This document shows, piece by piece, positions 39,678 to 48,373 of a stretch of 64,000 nt of DNA. The stretch comes from Streptomyces sp. SID8374 (GTDB taxonomy: Bacteria; Actinomycetota; Actinomycetes; Streptomycetales; Streptomycetaceae), in NCBI RefSeq assembly GCF_009865135.1, contig NZ_WWGH01000001.1, positions 1,550,001-1,614,000 on the forward strand, written 5' to 3'. The position numbers and the translations under genes were made by a program. The first letter of the stretch is position 1. Every line of letters begins with the position of its first letter. Under the pieces are notes generated by a model that ran no database searches, was not told the origin of the DNA, and saw only the letters and a program-made list of their open reading frames with translations.

Positions 39678-41612
39678 GTGGACACGACCCTCCAGGACCC
39701 TCTCGTCGGGCAGCTTCTCGACGGCCGGTATCGCATTGAGGCGCGCATCGCCGTCGGCGGGATGGCCACGGTCTACCGGGCCGTGGACACCCGTCTGGAC
39801 CGGGTGCTCGCCCTCAAGGTGATGCACCCGGCGCTCGCCGTCGACGCCGCCTTCGTGGAGCGGTTCATCCGCGAGGCCAAGTCGGTGGCCCGGCTCGCCC
39901 ACCCCAACGTCGTCGCGGTCTTCGACCAGGGCGCCCAGGGCGCGTACGTCTACCTCGCGATGGAGTACGTGGCGGGCTGCACCCTGCGCGACGTCCTGCG
40001 CGAGCGGGGCGCCCTCCAGCCCCGGGCCGCGCTGGACATCCTGGAGCCGGTCCTCGCCGCGCTCGGCGCCGCGCACCGGGCGGGGTTCGTGCACCGCGAC
40101 ATGAAGCCGGAGAACGTCCTGATAGGGGACGACGGCCGGGTCAAGGTCGCCGACTTCGGCCTGGTCAGGGCGGTCGGCACGGCCACCGACACCACCGGTT
40201 CGCTGCTGGGCACGGTGTCGTATCTGGCGCCCGAGCAGATCGAACACGGCACCGCCGACACCCGCAGTGATGTGTACGCCTGCGGGGTCGTGCTGTACGA
40301 GATGCTGACCGGCGCCAAGCCGCACACCGGGGAGAACGCCGCCCAGGTCATCTACCAGCACCTCAACACCGACGTCCCGGCCCCGTCCGCCGTCGTACCG
40401 GGGCTCCCCGTCGCGCTGGACAGCCTGGTGGCGAGCGCCACCGCCCGCAACCCCGAGGTGCGCCCGCACGACGCGGTGCTGCTGCTGGCCGAGGCCCGGG
40501 AGGCCCGCGCCGCGCTGACCGAGGCCGAGCTGGACGCCGTACCGCCGCAGGCCCTGTCGGACACCCATGACGGCGCACAGGACCGTACGAGCGTGATCCC
40601 CCGGGCCCTTCCGGTGAACGGCGAGGGGGACGGGGGCGGCATGCACCGCACCAGCCGTCTGGAGATGCCGCCTCCGGTCGCCCCGCCCCGGCGCCGGGCC
40701 GCCCGGCGCGGCCCGTTCGGCGGACCCCACCGCAAGCTGATCACGATCATCACCGCCGTCCTGCTGACGCTCGGCGTCGGTGCGGGCGTCTGGTACATCA
40801 ACTCCGGCCAGTTCACCCAGGTCCCCTCGCTGCTCGGCCAGACCCAGAAGGTGGCGGAGCAGCGGCTCGCCGACGAGGGTCTCGGGCTGAAGGGCGTGGA
40901 GCGGGTCTTCAGCGACACGGTGGAGCGGGGCTCGGTGGTCGGCAGCGATCCCGCCTCCGGCGACCGGATCCGGGGCAACGGCTCGGTGAAGCTCGTCGTC
41001 TCGCGCGGACCGGAGATCGTCCGGGTCCCCGATGTCGCGGGCTCCTCCCTCGCGGACGCCCGGCGCTCCCTGAAGAAGGTGGGCCTGGCCCCCGGCATGG
41101 TGACCAAGGAGTTCAGCGAGGACGTGGCGCGCGGCGACGTGATCCGTACGGACCCCCGCGCGGGCACCGACCGGAACCCCGACACGGCCGTGGCCCTGGT
41201 CGTCAGCAAGGGCAGCCCCGTCGATGTCCCGGACGTCACCGGCCTCTCGGTCGAGGACGCCACGGCGGAGCTGGCGGAGGAGGGGCTGAAGGTGGAGGTG
41301 CTGCCCGGCCGGGTCCACTCCTCCGAGGCCGACGGGGACATCGCCGAGCAGTCCCCCGGCGCGGGCGCCGAGGCGGCCGAGGGCGACACCATCGAACTGA
41401 CCGTCTCCAAGGGCCCCCGGATGCTGGACGTCCCCGACGTCACCGGCCGGGACGTCGACGAGGCCCGGGCCACCCTGGAGGAGGCGGGCTTCGAGGTGAA
41501 GGTCGACCGGCCGTTCCTCTCCTTCAGCAACACGATCGCGAGCCAGTCCGTGGACGGCGGCGAGCAGGCCCCCGAGGGCTCCACCATCACCATCAGGACC
41601 AAGGGGTTCTAG
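39678..41612 (+). CDS. PASTA Ser/Thr protein kinase (PknL-like)
   Basis: 644-residue receptor kinase. The kinase domain (about 17-280) has the glycine loop AVGGMATVY, Lys47 (ALKVMH), HRDMKPEN with Asp141, and DFG at 159-161, all intact. A juxtamembrane Pro/Arg-rich linker leads to one membrane helix (about 355-376) and four extracellular PASTA domains, for example TQVPSLLGQTQKVAEQRL and VDVPDVTGLSVEDATAEL. PASTA domains bind muropeptides or lipid II. The GTG at 39678 has TAGACT 6 bases before it, so the message may be leaderless. The Rv2175c-like gene nearby encodes a likely substrate. Confidence 0.94.
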   Translation: MDTTLQDPLVGQLLDGRYRIEARIAVGGMATVYRAVDTRLDRVLALKVMHPALAVDAAFVERFIREAKSVARLAHPNVVAVFDQGAQGAYVYLAMEYVAGCTLRDVLRERGALQPRAALDILEPVLAALGAAHRAGFVHRDMKPENVLIGDDGRVKVADFGLVRAVGTATDTTGSLLGTVSYLAPEQIEHGTADTRSDVYACGVVLYEMLTGAKPHTGENAAQVIYQHLNTDVPAPSAVVPGLPVALDSLVASATARNPEVRPHDAVLLLAEAREARAALTEAELDAVPPQALSDTHDGAQDRTSVIPRALPVNGEGDGGGMHRTSRLEMPPPVAPPRRRAARRGPFGGPHRKLITIITAVLLTLGVGAGVWYINSGQFTQVPSLLGQTQKVAEQRLADEGLGLKGVERVFSDTVERGSVVGSDPASGDRIRGNGSVKLVVSRGPEIVRVPDVAGSSLADARRSLKKVGLAPGMVTKEFSEDVARGDVIRTDPRAGTDRNPDTAVALVVSKGSPVDVPDVTGLSVEDATAELAEEGLKVEVLPGRVHSSEADGDIAEQSPGAGAEAAEGDTIELTVSKGPRMLDVPDVTGRDVDEARATLEEAGFEVKVDRPFLSFSNTIASQSVDGGEQAPEGSTITIRTKGF

Positions 41613-41640
41613 GACCACATGCGGAAGCCGGTAGCGATAT

Positions 41641-42498
41641 ATGCGTAACCCTGTAGGCGGACACGTCCCGGTGGCCGGCGGTCTCGCCAAGGTCGGCCTC
41701 TCCTACGCCCGGGAGCTGGCGGCCGAGGCCGTGCAGGTCTTCGTCGCCAATCCGCGCGGCTGGGCGACGCCCGCCGGGAACCCGGCGCAGGACGAGCTGT
41801 TCCGGTCGGAGTGCGCGGCCGCGTCGATACCGGCGTACGTCCACGCCCCGTATCTGATCAACTTCGGCTCGCACACCGAGGCGACGGTCGAGAAGTCCGT
41901 GGACTCCCTGCGCCACTCGCTGCGCCGGGCCCGGGAGATCGGCGCGCTGGGCGTGGTGGTGCACACCGGCTCGGCGACCGGCGGGCGGCCCCGCTCCGAG
42001 GCGCTGGCCCAGGTGCGGGAGCACATGCGGCCGCTGCTGGACGAGCTGACCCACGACGACGATCCGTATCTGCTGCTGGAGTCCACGGCGGGCCAGGGCT
42101 CCTCGCTCTGCTCCCGTACGTGGGACTTCGGGCCGTACTTCGAGGCGCTGGACGCCCACCCCAAGCTGGGCATCTGCCTGGACACCTGCCACATCTACGC
42201 GGCGGGCCACGATCTGGCCGGCCCCTCGGGGATGCGGCAGACACTCGACCTGCTGGTGGAGACGGTCGGTGAGGGGCGGCTGAAGCTGATCCACGCCAAC
42301 GACTCCAAGGACGTGGTGGGCGCCCACAAGGACCGGCACGAGAACATCGGCGCCGGTCACATCGGTGCGGAGCCCTTCCGGGAGCTGTTCGCGCACCCGG
42401 CGACCGAGGGCGTACCGCTGATCATCGAGACGCCCGGCGGCAAGGAGGGGCACGCGGCGGACGTGGCCCGCCTGAAGGAGCTGCGGGGTACCCGCTAG
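41641..42498 (+). CDS. Endonuclease IV-like TIM-barrel (AP endonuclease family)
   Basis: 285-residue deoxyribonuclease IV/Nfo-type protein that would cut 5' of abasic sites. Zinc ligands and flanks are visible: VHAPYLINFGSH, VVVHTGSATGG, LLLESTAGQG, GICLDTCHIYAAGHDL, LIHANDSKD, DRHENIGAGHIG and IIETPGGKEGH. The ATG at 41641 lies 28 bases after the kinase stop. It converges on the molybdopterin oxidoreductase gene, and the two stop codons share CTAG. Confidence 0.92.
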   Translation: MRNPVGGHVPVAGGLAKVGLSYARELAAEAVQVFVANPRGWATPAGNPAQDELFRSECAAASIPAYVHAPYLINFGSHTEATVEKSVDSLRHSLRRAREIGALGVVVHTGSATGGRPRSEALAQVREHMRPLLDELTHDDDPYLLLESTAGQGSSLCSRTWDFGPYFEALDAHPKLGICLDTCHIYAAGHDLAGPSGMRQTLDLLVETVGEGRLKLIHANDSKDVVGAHKDRHENIGAGHIGAEPFRELFAHPATEGVPLIIETPGGKEGHAADVARLKELRGTR

Positions 42499-43127
42499 AG
42501 CTCCGGGCCGTCCCCGGGCTCCTCCTGGTAGGAGTAGCGCTGCTCGCTCCAGGGGTCGCCGATGTTGTGGTACCCCCGCTCCTCCCAGAACCCGCGCCGG
42601 TCGGCCGTCATGTACTCGATGCCCCGGACCCATTTCGGGCCCTTCCAGGCGTACAGGTGCGGGACGACGAGGCGAAGCGGGAAGCCGTGCTCGGCGGTGA
42701 GGAGTTCGCCGTCCTTGTGGGTGGCGAAGAGGGTGCGTTCGGCGGCGAAGTCGTCCAGGCGCAGGTTCGAGGAGAAGCCGTACTCGGCCCAGACCATCAC
42801 ATGGGTGGCGTCGGGCGCGGGCGGTGCCAGGTCCAGCACCGTACGGGCGAGGACTCCGCCCCATTCGGCGCCGATCATGCTGAACTTCGTCACGCAGTGC
42901 AGATCGGCGACGACGGAGGAGAACGGGAGCGCCGAGAAGTCCTGGTGGTTCCAGCAGTGCTTGTCGCCGTCGGCGGTGGCGCCGAAGACCCGGAACTCCC
43001 AGCGCTCCGGCTTGAACTTGGGAACGGGCCCGTAGTGGGTGACCGGCCATCCGCGTTGCAGTCGCTGTCCCGGTGGAAGCTCCGACTGCTCTGATTCGCG
43101 GTATTCCCGGCTTTCCGGCTGACCCAT
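42495..43127 (-). CDS. Molybdopterin-dependent sulfite oxidase-like protein
   Basis: 210-residue single-domain member of the sulfite oxidase/YedY molybdopterin fold. Cys in ADLHCVTKFSM is the expected Mo ligand, and SALPFSSV is the conserved segment before it. WAEYGFSSNLRLDDF, HGFPLRLVVPHLYAWKGPKWV and RGFWEERGYHNIGDPW are family motifs. No Tat signal is seen, so it appears cytoplasmic, unlike MsrP (YedY). Substrate unknown. Confidence 0.88.
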   Translation of the reverse strand: MGQPESREYRESEQSELPPGQRLQRGWPVTHYGPVPKFKPERWEFRVFGATADGDKHCWNHQDFSALPFSSVVADLHCVTKFSMIGAEWGGVLARTVLDLAPPAPDATHVMVWAEYGFSSNLRLDDFAAERTLFATHKDGELLTAEHGFPLRLVVPHLYAWKGPKWVRGIEYMTADRRGFWEERGYHNIGDPWSEQRYSYQEEPGDGPEL

Positions 43128-43279
43128 GCCTCCATGGTGACAGACAGGCAGGGGTGGTCATGACCAGGGCAGACCCCCATGGGGTCAACTCGTACTAAGC
43201 GTGCACTTACTGGACGGCCGGTGAGTGCGGTGCGAGGATGCGGCCACCTTGTCGATCACGCTTGGAAGGAGCCTCTGCG

Positions 43280-43759
43280 ATGCAGGGCGACCCCGAGGTC
43301 CTTGAGTTCCTCAATGAACAGCTGACTGCCGAACTGACCGCTATCAACCAGTACTTCCTGCACGCGAAGATGCAGGAGAACTTCGGCTGGACCAAGCTCG
43401 CCAAGTACACCCGGGCCGAGTCCTTCGACGAGATGAAGCACGCCGAGATCCTCACGGACCGGATCCTGTTCCTGGACGGGCTGCCCAACTACCAGCGGCT
43501 CTTCCACGTCCGGGTGGGCCAGACGGTCACCGAGATGTTCCAGGCGGACCGCCAGGTCGAGGTGGAGGCGATCGACCGCCTCAAGCGCGGGATCGAGGTG
43601 ATGCGCGCCAAGGGGGACATCACCTCGGCGAACATCTTCGAGTCGATCCTGGAGGACGAGGAGCACCACATCGACTACCTCGACACCCAGCTGGAGCTGG
43701 TGGAGAAGCTCGGTGAGCCGCTGTACATCGCACAGCTGATCGAACAGCCGGAGAGCTGA
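43280..43759 (+). CDS. bfr: Bacterioferritin
   Basis: 159-residue heme-containing ferritin for iron storage. Ferroxidase ligands Glu18, Glu51, His54, Glu94 region (EVEAIDR) and EDEEHHIDYL are in place, and Met52 is the heme ligand (SFDEMKHAEIL). AAGGAG lies at good spacing before the ATG at 43280. The bfd gene for iron release follows in convergent orientation, 25 bases away. Confidence 0.97.
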   Translation: MQGDPEVLEFLNEQLTAELTAINQYFLHAKMQENFGWTKLAKYTRAESFDEMKHAEILTDRILFLDGLPNYQRLFHVRVGQTVTEMFQADRQVEVEAIDRLKRGIEVMRAKGDITSANIFESILEDEEHHIDYLDTQLELVEKLGEPLYIAQLIEQPES

Positions 43760-43784
43760 GAGCCGCCGCGTTACGCGAGGCGGG

Positions 43785-44117
43785 TCAGGCGGCGTCGGAG
43801 AGCTGGACGTCCCGGACCGCGGAGAGGGCGACCCCCGCCGTGACCGGGGTCGCGACCGGCGCGGTGACCGGGTGTGTGACGGATGCCGCTGCGGGGACCG
43901 GGTGGGTGACGGGCGCCGCGACGGGCTCCCGCTGCCGGCCCACGAGGTCGCGGCGCGAGCAGTCGCGCCCCAGCAGGGCCTGGATCCGCCGGACGCAGCC
44001 GCCGCAGTCGGTGCCGGCCTTGCAGGCCGAGGCGATCTGGCGCGGGGTGCACGCCCCGGCGTCCGCATGCTTCTTGACCTGCGCCTCGGTGATGCCGAAG
44101 CAGGAGCAGACGTACAT
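43785..44117 (-). CDS. bfd: Bacterioferritin-associated ferredoxin
   Basis: [2Fe-2S] protein of the BFD-like family that reduces bacterioferritin to release iron. The four cysteines are in MYVCSCFGITEAQV and ACKAGTDCGGCVRRIQALLG. The ATG at 44117 follows GGGAGG by eight bases; a GTG three codons upstream (44126) is open. The product is 110 residues, about twice the family norm, because of a C-terminal tail of Val/Thr/Pro/Ala with repeated VTHPV/PVTAPV units. An iron box precedes it at 44170-44188. Confidence 0.9.
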   Translation of the reverse strand: MYVCSCFGITEAQVKKHADAGACTPRQIASACKAGTDCGGCVRRIQALLGRDCSRRDLVGRQREPVAAPVTHPVPAAASVTHPVTAPVATPVTAGVALSAVRDVQLSDAA

Positions 44118-44169
44118 GCGGTTCACCTCCCTGCGGGCCGGTCGCTGATGCCGTCCCCGTCTTCGTCGG

Positions 44170-44188
44170 TGAGGCTAACCTAACCTTA
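44170..44188 (-). promoter_or_regulatory. Iron box (DmdR/IdeR site) before bfd
   Basis: The minus strand reads TAAGGTTAGGTTAGCCTCA, matching 15 of 19 positions of the palindromic TTAGGTTAGGCTAACCTAA-type site used by DmdR1/IdeR repressors. It lies 53-71 bases before the bfd ATG, so bfd is likely repressed when iron is plentiful. There is no comparable site before bfr. Confidence 0.75.
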
Positions 44189-44218
44189 CCCGTCCGGCGA
44201 GGCGCGCAAAAGTCCGGA

Positions 44219-44268
44219 GACGCACTGTGGGGCACGGATCACATGGATCCGTGCCCCACAGGTGCGTC
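44219..44268 (-). terminator. Terminator hairpin after DAHP synthase gene
   Basis: A 15-base perfect stem (44226-44240 with 44246-44260, loop ACATG) extends outward, past one bulged base, by 7 more pairs (44219-44225 with 44262-44268). It lies 26 bases after the aroG stop. Confidence 0.88.
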
Positions 44269-44293
44269 CGGCGGGAATACCCGCCAGGGATTC

Positions 44294-45646
44294 CTACTGG
44301 TCGCGGTACATCTCGGCGACGAGGAAGGCCAGGTCGAGGGACTGGCTGCGGTTGAGCCGGGGGTCGCAGGCCGTCTCGTAGCGCTGGTGCAGGTCGTCCA
44401 CGAAGATCTCGTGGCCGCCGCCCACGCACTCGGTGACGTCGTCGCCGGTCAGCTCCACGTGGATGCCGCCCGGGTGGGTGCCCAGCCCCTTGTGGACCTC
44501 GAAGAAGCCCTTGACCTCGTCCAGGACGTCGTCGAAGCGGCGCGTCTTGTGGCCGGAGGCGGCCTCGAAGGTGTTGCCGTGCATCGGGTCGGTCACCCAC
44601 GCCACGGTGGCGCCGGACGCGGTGACCTTCTCGACCAGCTCGGGGAGCTTGTCGCGGACCTTGTCGGCGCCCATGCGGACGATGAAGGTCAGCCGGCCGG
44701 GCTCGCGCTCGGGGTCCAGGCGGTCGACGTAGCCGAGGGCCTCGTCGACGGTGGTCGTCGGGCCGAGCTTGATGCCGATCGGGTTGCGGACCTTGGAGGC
44801 GAACTCGATGTGCGCGCCGTCCATCTGCCGGGTGCGCTCACCGATCCAGACCATGTGGCCGGAGGTGTCGTACAGCTCGCCGGTGCGCGAGTCGGTGCGG
44901 GTCAGCGCCGTCTCGTAGTCCAGCAGCAGCGCCTCGTGCGAGGCGTAGAACTCGACCGCCTTGAACTCGGCCGGGTCGGTGCCGCACGCCTTCATGAAGT
45001 TGAGCGCGTTGTCGATCTCGCGGGCCAGGGCCTCGTAGCGCTGGCCCGCGGGGGACGACTTCACGAAGTCCTGGTTCCAGGCGTGCACCTGGCGCAGGTC
45101 GGCGTAACCGCCGGTGGTGAAGGCGCGGACCAGGTTCAGCGTGGAGGAGGACGCGTGGTACATCTGCTTGAGCCGCGCCGGGTCCGGGATCCGGGCCTCT
45201 TCGGTGAAGGCGAAGCCGTTCACCGAGTCGCCCCGGTAGGTCGGCAGGGTCACGCCGTCGCGGGTCTCGGTCGACTTGGAGCGCGGCTTGCTGTACTGGC
45301 CCGCGATGCGGCCGACCTTCACCACGGGCACGGAGGCCGCGTAGGTCAGCACGGCGCTCATCTGGAGCAGCGTCTTCAGCTTGGCCCGGATGTGCTCGGC
45401 GGACACGGCGTCGAAGGCCTCGGCGCAGTCGCCGCCCTGGAGCAGGAACGCCTCGCCCTTGGCGACGGCTCCCAGGCGGGCGCGCAGCTGGTCGCACTCG
45501 CCCGCGAAGACGAGCGGCGGATACGACGCGAGGTCCGCGAGTACATCGCGCAGGGCCTCGGAGTCGGGGTACTCGGGCTGCTGCGCCGCGGGAAGGTCTC
45601 GCCAGGTGTTGCCACCGGCGACGGAGGTATTGGCGTTCACGGTCAC
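44294..45646 (-). CDS. aroG: Class II DAHP synthase
   Basis: 3-deoxy-D-arabino-heptulosonate 7-phosphate synthase of the plant-like class II (AroAII) type, first step of the shikimate pathway. The 450-residue protein shows LQGGDCAEAF, VGRIAGQYSKPRS, SVNGFAFTEEARIPDP, AFTTGGYADLRQVHAWN, WIGERTRQMDGAH, NPIGIKLGPTT, DPMHGNTFE and GGIHVELTGDDVTEC, the metal and substrate motifs of the class. GTG at 45646 has TAATGT 7 bases before it and no clear ribosome binding site, hence perhaps leaderless. It is divergent from the trp leader and anthranilate synthase genes. Confidence 0.96.
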   Translation of the reverse strand: MTVNANTSVAGGNTWRDLPAAQQPEYPDSEALRDVLADLASYPPLVFAGECDQLRARLGAVAKGEAFLLQGGDCAEAFDAVSAEHIRAKLKTLLQMSAVLTYAASVPVVKVGRIAGQYSKPRSKSTETRDGVTLPTYRGDSVNGFAFTEEARIPDPARLKQMYHASSSTLNLVRAFTTGGYADLRQVHAWNQDFVKSSPAGQRYEALAREIDNALNFMKACGTDPAEFKAVEFYASHEALLLDYETALTRTDSRTGELYDTSGHMVWIGERTRQMDGAHIEFASKVRNPIGIKLGPTTTVDEALGYVDRLDPEREPGRLTFIVRMGADKVRDKLPELVEKVTASGATVAWVTDPMHGNTFEAASGHKTRRFDDVLDEVKGFFEVHKGLGTHPGGIHVELTGDDVTECVGGGHEIFVDDLHQRYETACDPRLNRSQSLDLAFLVAEMYRDQ

Positions 45647-45742
45647 GTGGACAACATTACGGGGTCGCGGGAGGCGTCCATCCGAGCGCTCAATAGTTGA
45701 GACACCCGCTCCGATGCCCGGCACGTCCGCTAGGGTCTGAGC

Positions 45743-45811
45743 ATGTCGACGCAACAGATCCAGATCTCGATCCAGAACTGGTGGTGGACCGCTCATCCGG
45801 CGGCCCGCTGA
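45743..45811 (+). CDS. trpL: Trp leader peptide (attenuator)
   Basis: 22-residue reading frame starting MSTQQIQIS and containing three consecutive Trp codons (QNWWWTAHPAAR at the end), with a TGA stop. TAGGGT ends 6 bases before the ATG, so the message is probably leaderless. Ribosome stalling on the Trp codons at low tryptophan would favour read-through of the hairpin at 45836-45858 into the anthranilate synthase gene. The -WWWTAHPAAR end is the classical Streptomyces trpE leader. Confidence 0.93.
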   Translation: MSTQQIQISIQNWWWTAHPAAR

Positions 45812-45835
45812 ATCATCGCGCTGACACACTTCGCG

Positions 45836-45858
45836 AAGGCCGCCCGAGGGGCGGCCTT
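45836..45858 (+). terminator. trp attenuator hairpin
   Basis: Arms 45836-45845 (AAGGCCGCCC) and 45849-45858 (GGGCGGCCTT), with a 3-base loop, follow the leader stop by 24 bases. It ends in TT then TCC rather than a long T-run. Confidence 0.85.
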
Positions 45859-45940
45859 TCCTGCGTTGCGGAGCCGTTCCTCTCCCCCGTGAATCCCGTA
45901 CGAGGCCCTCGTACGGTCCGTCCGGAAGGAACCCGCTCCC

Positions 45941-47827
45941 ATGTCCCGCACCGCCTTTGACCTCGTCCGCCGGCTGCTGGCCGAGGACGCCCCGCCCTTC
46001 GCCCTGCTGCGCAGGCGTACGCCCGGCCGTGACCACGATCACGTGGAGGTGCTGATCGGCCCGGTGCGGGAGGTGGAACGGCTGGCCGATCTGCCGGTGG
46101 GCGCGGCGCCCGCGCTGGCCCTGGTGCCGTTCCGGCAGATCGCCGAGCGCGGCTTCGACGTACGGGACGACGGGACGCCGCTGAGCGTGCTGGTCGCGGA
46201 CGAGAGCCACGAGCTGGAGCTGGCGGAGGTGCTGGCCGCGCTGCCCGCCCATGACGTGGTGGTGGAGGACCGGGGCTTCGATGTGGCGGACGGGGAGTAC
46301 GCGGAGATCGTGCGGCGGGTGATCCGGGACGAGATCGGGCAGGGCGAGGGCGCGAACTTCGTGATCCGGCGGACGTTCCGGGGTGAGATCCCGGGGTTCG
46401 GGCGGGCGGACGCGCTGGCGCTGTTCCGGCGGCTGCTGGCGGGTGAGCGGGGCGCGTACTGGACCTTCGTCGTCCACACCGGGGGCAGGACGCTGGTGGG
46501 GGCCAGTCCCGAGGTCCACGTACGGATGTCCGGCGGGACCGTTGTGATGAACCCGATCAGCGGGACCTACCGCTACCCGGCCGAGGGGCCGAGCGCGACT
46601 AGCCTGCTCGCCTTCCTCGGGGACCGCAAGGAGAGCGAGGAGCTGTCCATGGTGGTCGACGAGGAGCTGAAGATGATGTGCACGGTCGGCGACATGGGCG
46701 GGGTGGTGGTGGGGCCCCGGCTCAAGGAGATGGCCCACCTCGCCCATACCGAGTACGAGCTGCGGGGCCGTTCCTCGCTGGATGTACGGGACGTCCTGCG
46801 CGAGACCATGTTCGCGGCCACCGTCACCGGCTCCCCGGTGCAGAACGCCTGCCGGGTGATCGAACGGTACGAGCAGGGCGGGCGCGGCTACTACGCGGGC
46901 GCGCTGGCCCTGCTGGGGCGGGACGCCAACGGGGCGCAGACGCTGGACTCCCCGATCCTGATCCGGACCGCCGACATCGGCCCCGCCGGTTCGCTGAAGG
47001 TGCCGGTCGGCGCCACCCTCGTACGCCACTCGGACCCGGAGAGCGAGGTCGCCGAGACCCACGCCAAGGCGGCCGGGGTGCTGGCGGCGCTCGGGGTACG
47101 ACCGGGGCGGCCGGAGGCGGAGGCGGACCGTCCGCTGCTGGCCGCCGACCCCCGGGTGCAGGCGGCGCTGGACGACCGGCGGGGCTCTCTCGCCCCGTTC
47201 TGGCTGCGGATGCGGGAGCGCACCCGGGAGCTGGCCGGGCACGCGCTGGTGGTGGACGGCGAGGACACGTTCACCGCGATGCTGGCCCATCTGCTGCGCT
47301 CGTCCGGGCTGGAGGTCTCGGTGCGCCGGTTCGACGAGCCGGGGCTGCGTGAGGTGGTGCGGGCGCACGCGGGGCCGGTCGTGCTGGGCCCCGGCCCCGG
47401 GAATCCGGGCGATCTCGCGGACCCGAAGATGCGGCTGCTGCGGGAGCTGACGGCCGAGCTGGTGCGGGAGCACCGGTACGGGCTGCTCGGCGTCTGCCTC
47501 GGCCATGAGCTGATCGCGGCCGAACTGGGGCTGGAGATCGTGCGCAAGGCGGTGCCGTACCAAGGCGCGCAGACCAGGATCGAACTGTTCGGGCGGCCGG
47601 AGACGGTCGGCTTCTACAACAGCTTCACTGCCCGGTGCGACGGACCGGCCGCCGCCGAGCTGGCCGCGCACGGGATCGGGGTGAGCCGGGACGAGGAGAG
47701 CGGTGAGCTGCACGCGCTGCGGGGGCCCGGCTTCGCGGCGGTGCAGTTCCACCCGGAGTCGGTGCTGACCGTGCGGGGTGCGGCGATCGTGACGGAGCTG
47801 CTGGCGGGGCTGCCGGTGCTGAGCTGA
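45941..47827 (+). CDS. trpE: Fused anthranilate synthase (TrpE-TrpG)
   Basis: 628-residue single-chain anthranilate synthase converting chorismate to anthranilate. The N-terminal chorismate-binding part (about 1-410) has NPISGTYRYP, DEELKMMCTVGDMGG, GSPVQNACRVIERYE and LDSPILIRTADIGPAGSL. The C-terminal class I glutamine amidotransferase has LGPGPGNPGDL, LLGVCLGHELIAAELG with the nucleophilic Cys, and VQFHPESVLTVRGA. Such fusions occur in Streptomyces primary trp synthesis and in phenazine clusters; the trp attenuator upstream supports the first. GGAAGGA precedes the ATG. Confidence 0.95.
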   Translation: MSRTAFDLVRRLLAEDAPPFALLRRRTPGRDHDHVEVLIGPVREVERLADLPVGAAPALALVPFRQIAERGFDVRDDGTPLSVLVADESHELELAEVLAALPAHDVVVEDRGFDVADGEYAEIVRRVIRDEIGQGEGANFVIRRTFRGEIPGFGRADALALFRRLLAGERGAYWTFVVHTGGRTLVGASPEVHVRMSGGTVVMNPISGTYRYPAEGPSATSLLAFLGDRKESEELSMVVDEELKMMCTVGDMGGVVVGPRLKEMAHLAHTEYELRGRSSLDVRDVLRETMFAATVTGSPVQNACRVIERYEQGGRGYYAGALALLGRDANGAQTLDSPILIRTADIGPAGSLKVPVGATLVRHSDPESEVAETHAKAAGVLAALGVRPGRPEAEADRPLLAADPRVQAALDDRRGSLAPFWLRMRERTRELAGHALVVDGEDTFTAMLAHLLRSSGLEVSVRRFDEPGLREVVRAHAGPVVLGPGPGNPGDLADPKMRLLRELTAELVREHRYGLLGVCLGHELIAAELGLEIVRKAVPYQGAQTRIELFGRPETVGFYNSFTARCDGPAAAELAAHGIGVSRDEESGELHALRGPGFAAVQFHPESVLTVRGAAIVTELLAGLPVLS

Positions 47828-47876
47828 GCCCTTCCGCTTCCCGCCGCCGCCCGCCCCTAGGTCCTGTCGTCAAATG

Positions 47877-48373
47877 TCACGCCCACATCAGGAGTGACGC
47901 GAGCGTGACGGCCGCTTCGTAGGACTGGGCGGTTTTGTCGTAGCGGGTGGCGATGCCGCGCCACTGCTTCAGGCGGTTGAAGCACCGTTCCACGACGTTG
48001 CGGTGCTTGTAGGCCTCGCGGTCGAAGGCCGGCGGGCGGCCACCGCGACTGCCCCGCCTGGCCCGGTTGCCGACCTGGTCGGCACGCTCGGGAATCGTGT
48101 GAGGGATGCCGCGGCGGCGAAGCCAGGCGCGGATCGCTTTCGAGCTGTAGCCCTTGTCGCCCAGGACGTGATCGGGCCGGGTGCGGGGTCGCCCCGGTCC
48201 GATCCGGGGCACCCGGATCGCTTCCATCACGGCGGTGAACCGGGTGCAGTCGTTGGTGTTGCCGCCCGTGACGACGAAGCCGAGCGGACGGCCTCTGCCG
48301 TCACAGGCAAGATGAATCTTGCTGGTCAGGCCGCCCCTGGACCGCCCGAGGGCCGGGTCGCGGAGCCCCCTTT
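47877..48373 (-). CDS. IS5-family transposase, second frame (OrfB)
   Basis: C-terminal part of the transposase, reached by -1 frameshifting. It contains GGLTSKIHLACDG, VLGDKGYSSKAIRAWLRRRG with the second Asp, and RNVVERCFNRLKQWRG, whose R-x3-E-x6-K spacing carries the catalytic Glu. The frame lacks its own convincing start and ribosome binding site in this part, consistent with expression only as a fusion. All three catalytic residues are present, so the element may be active. Confidence 0.88.

Noticed and set aside
44294..47752. Very long open frame continuing from aroG through trpE antisense
   Set aside because: Only the last 450 residues (to 45646) match class II DAHP synthase. The rest is the reverse strand of the anthranilate synthase gene.
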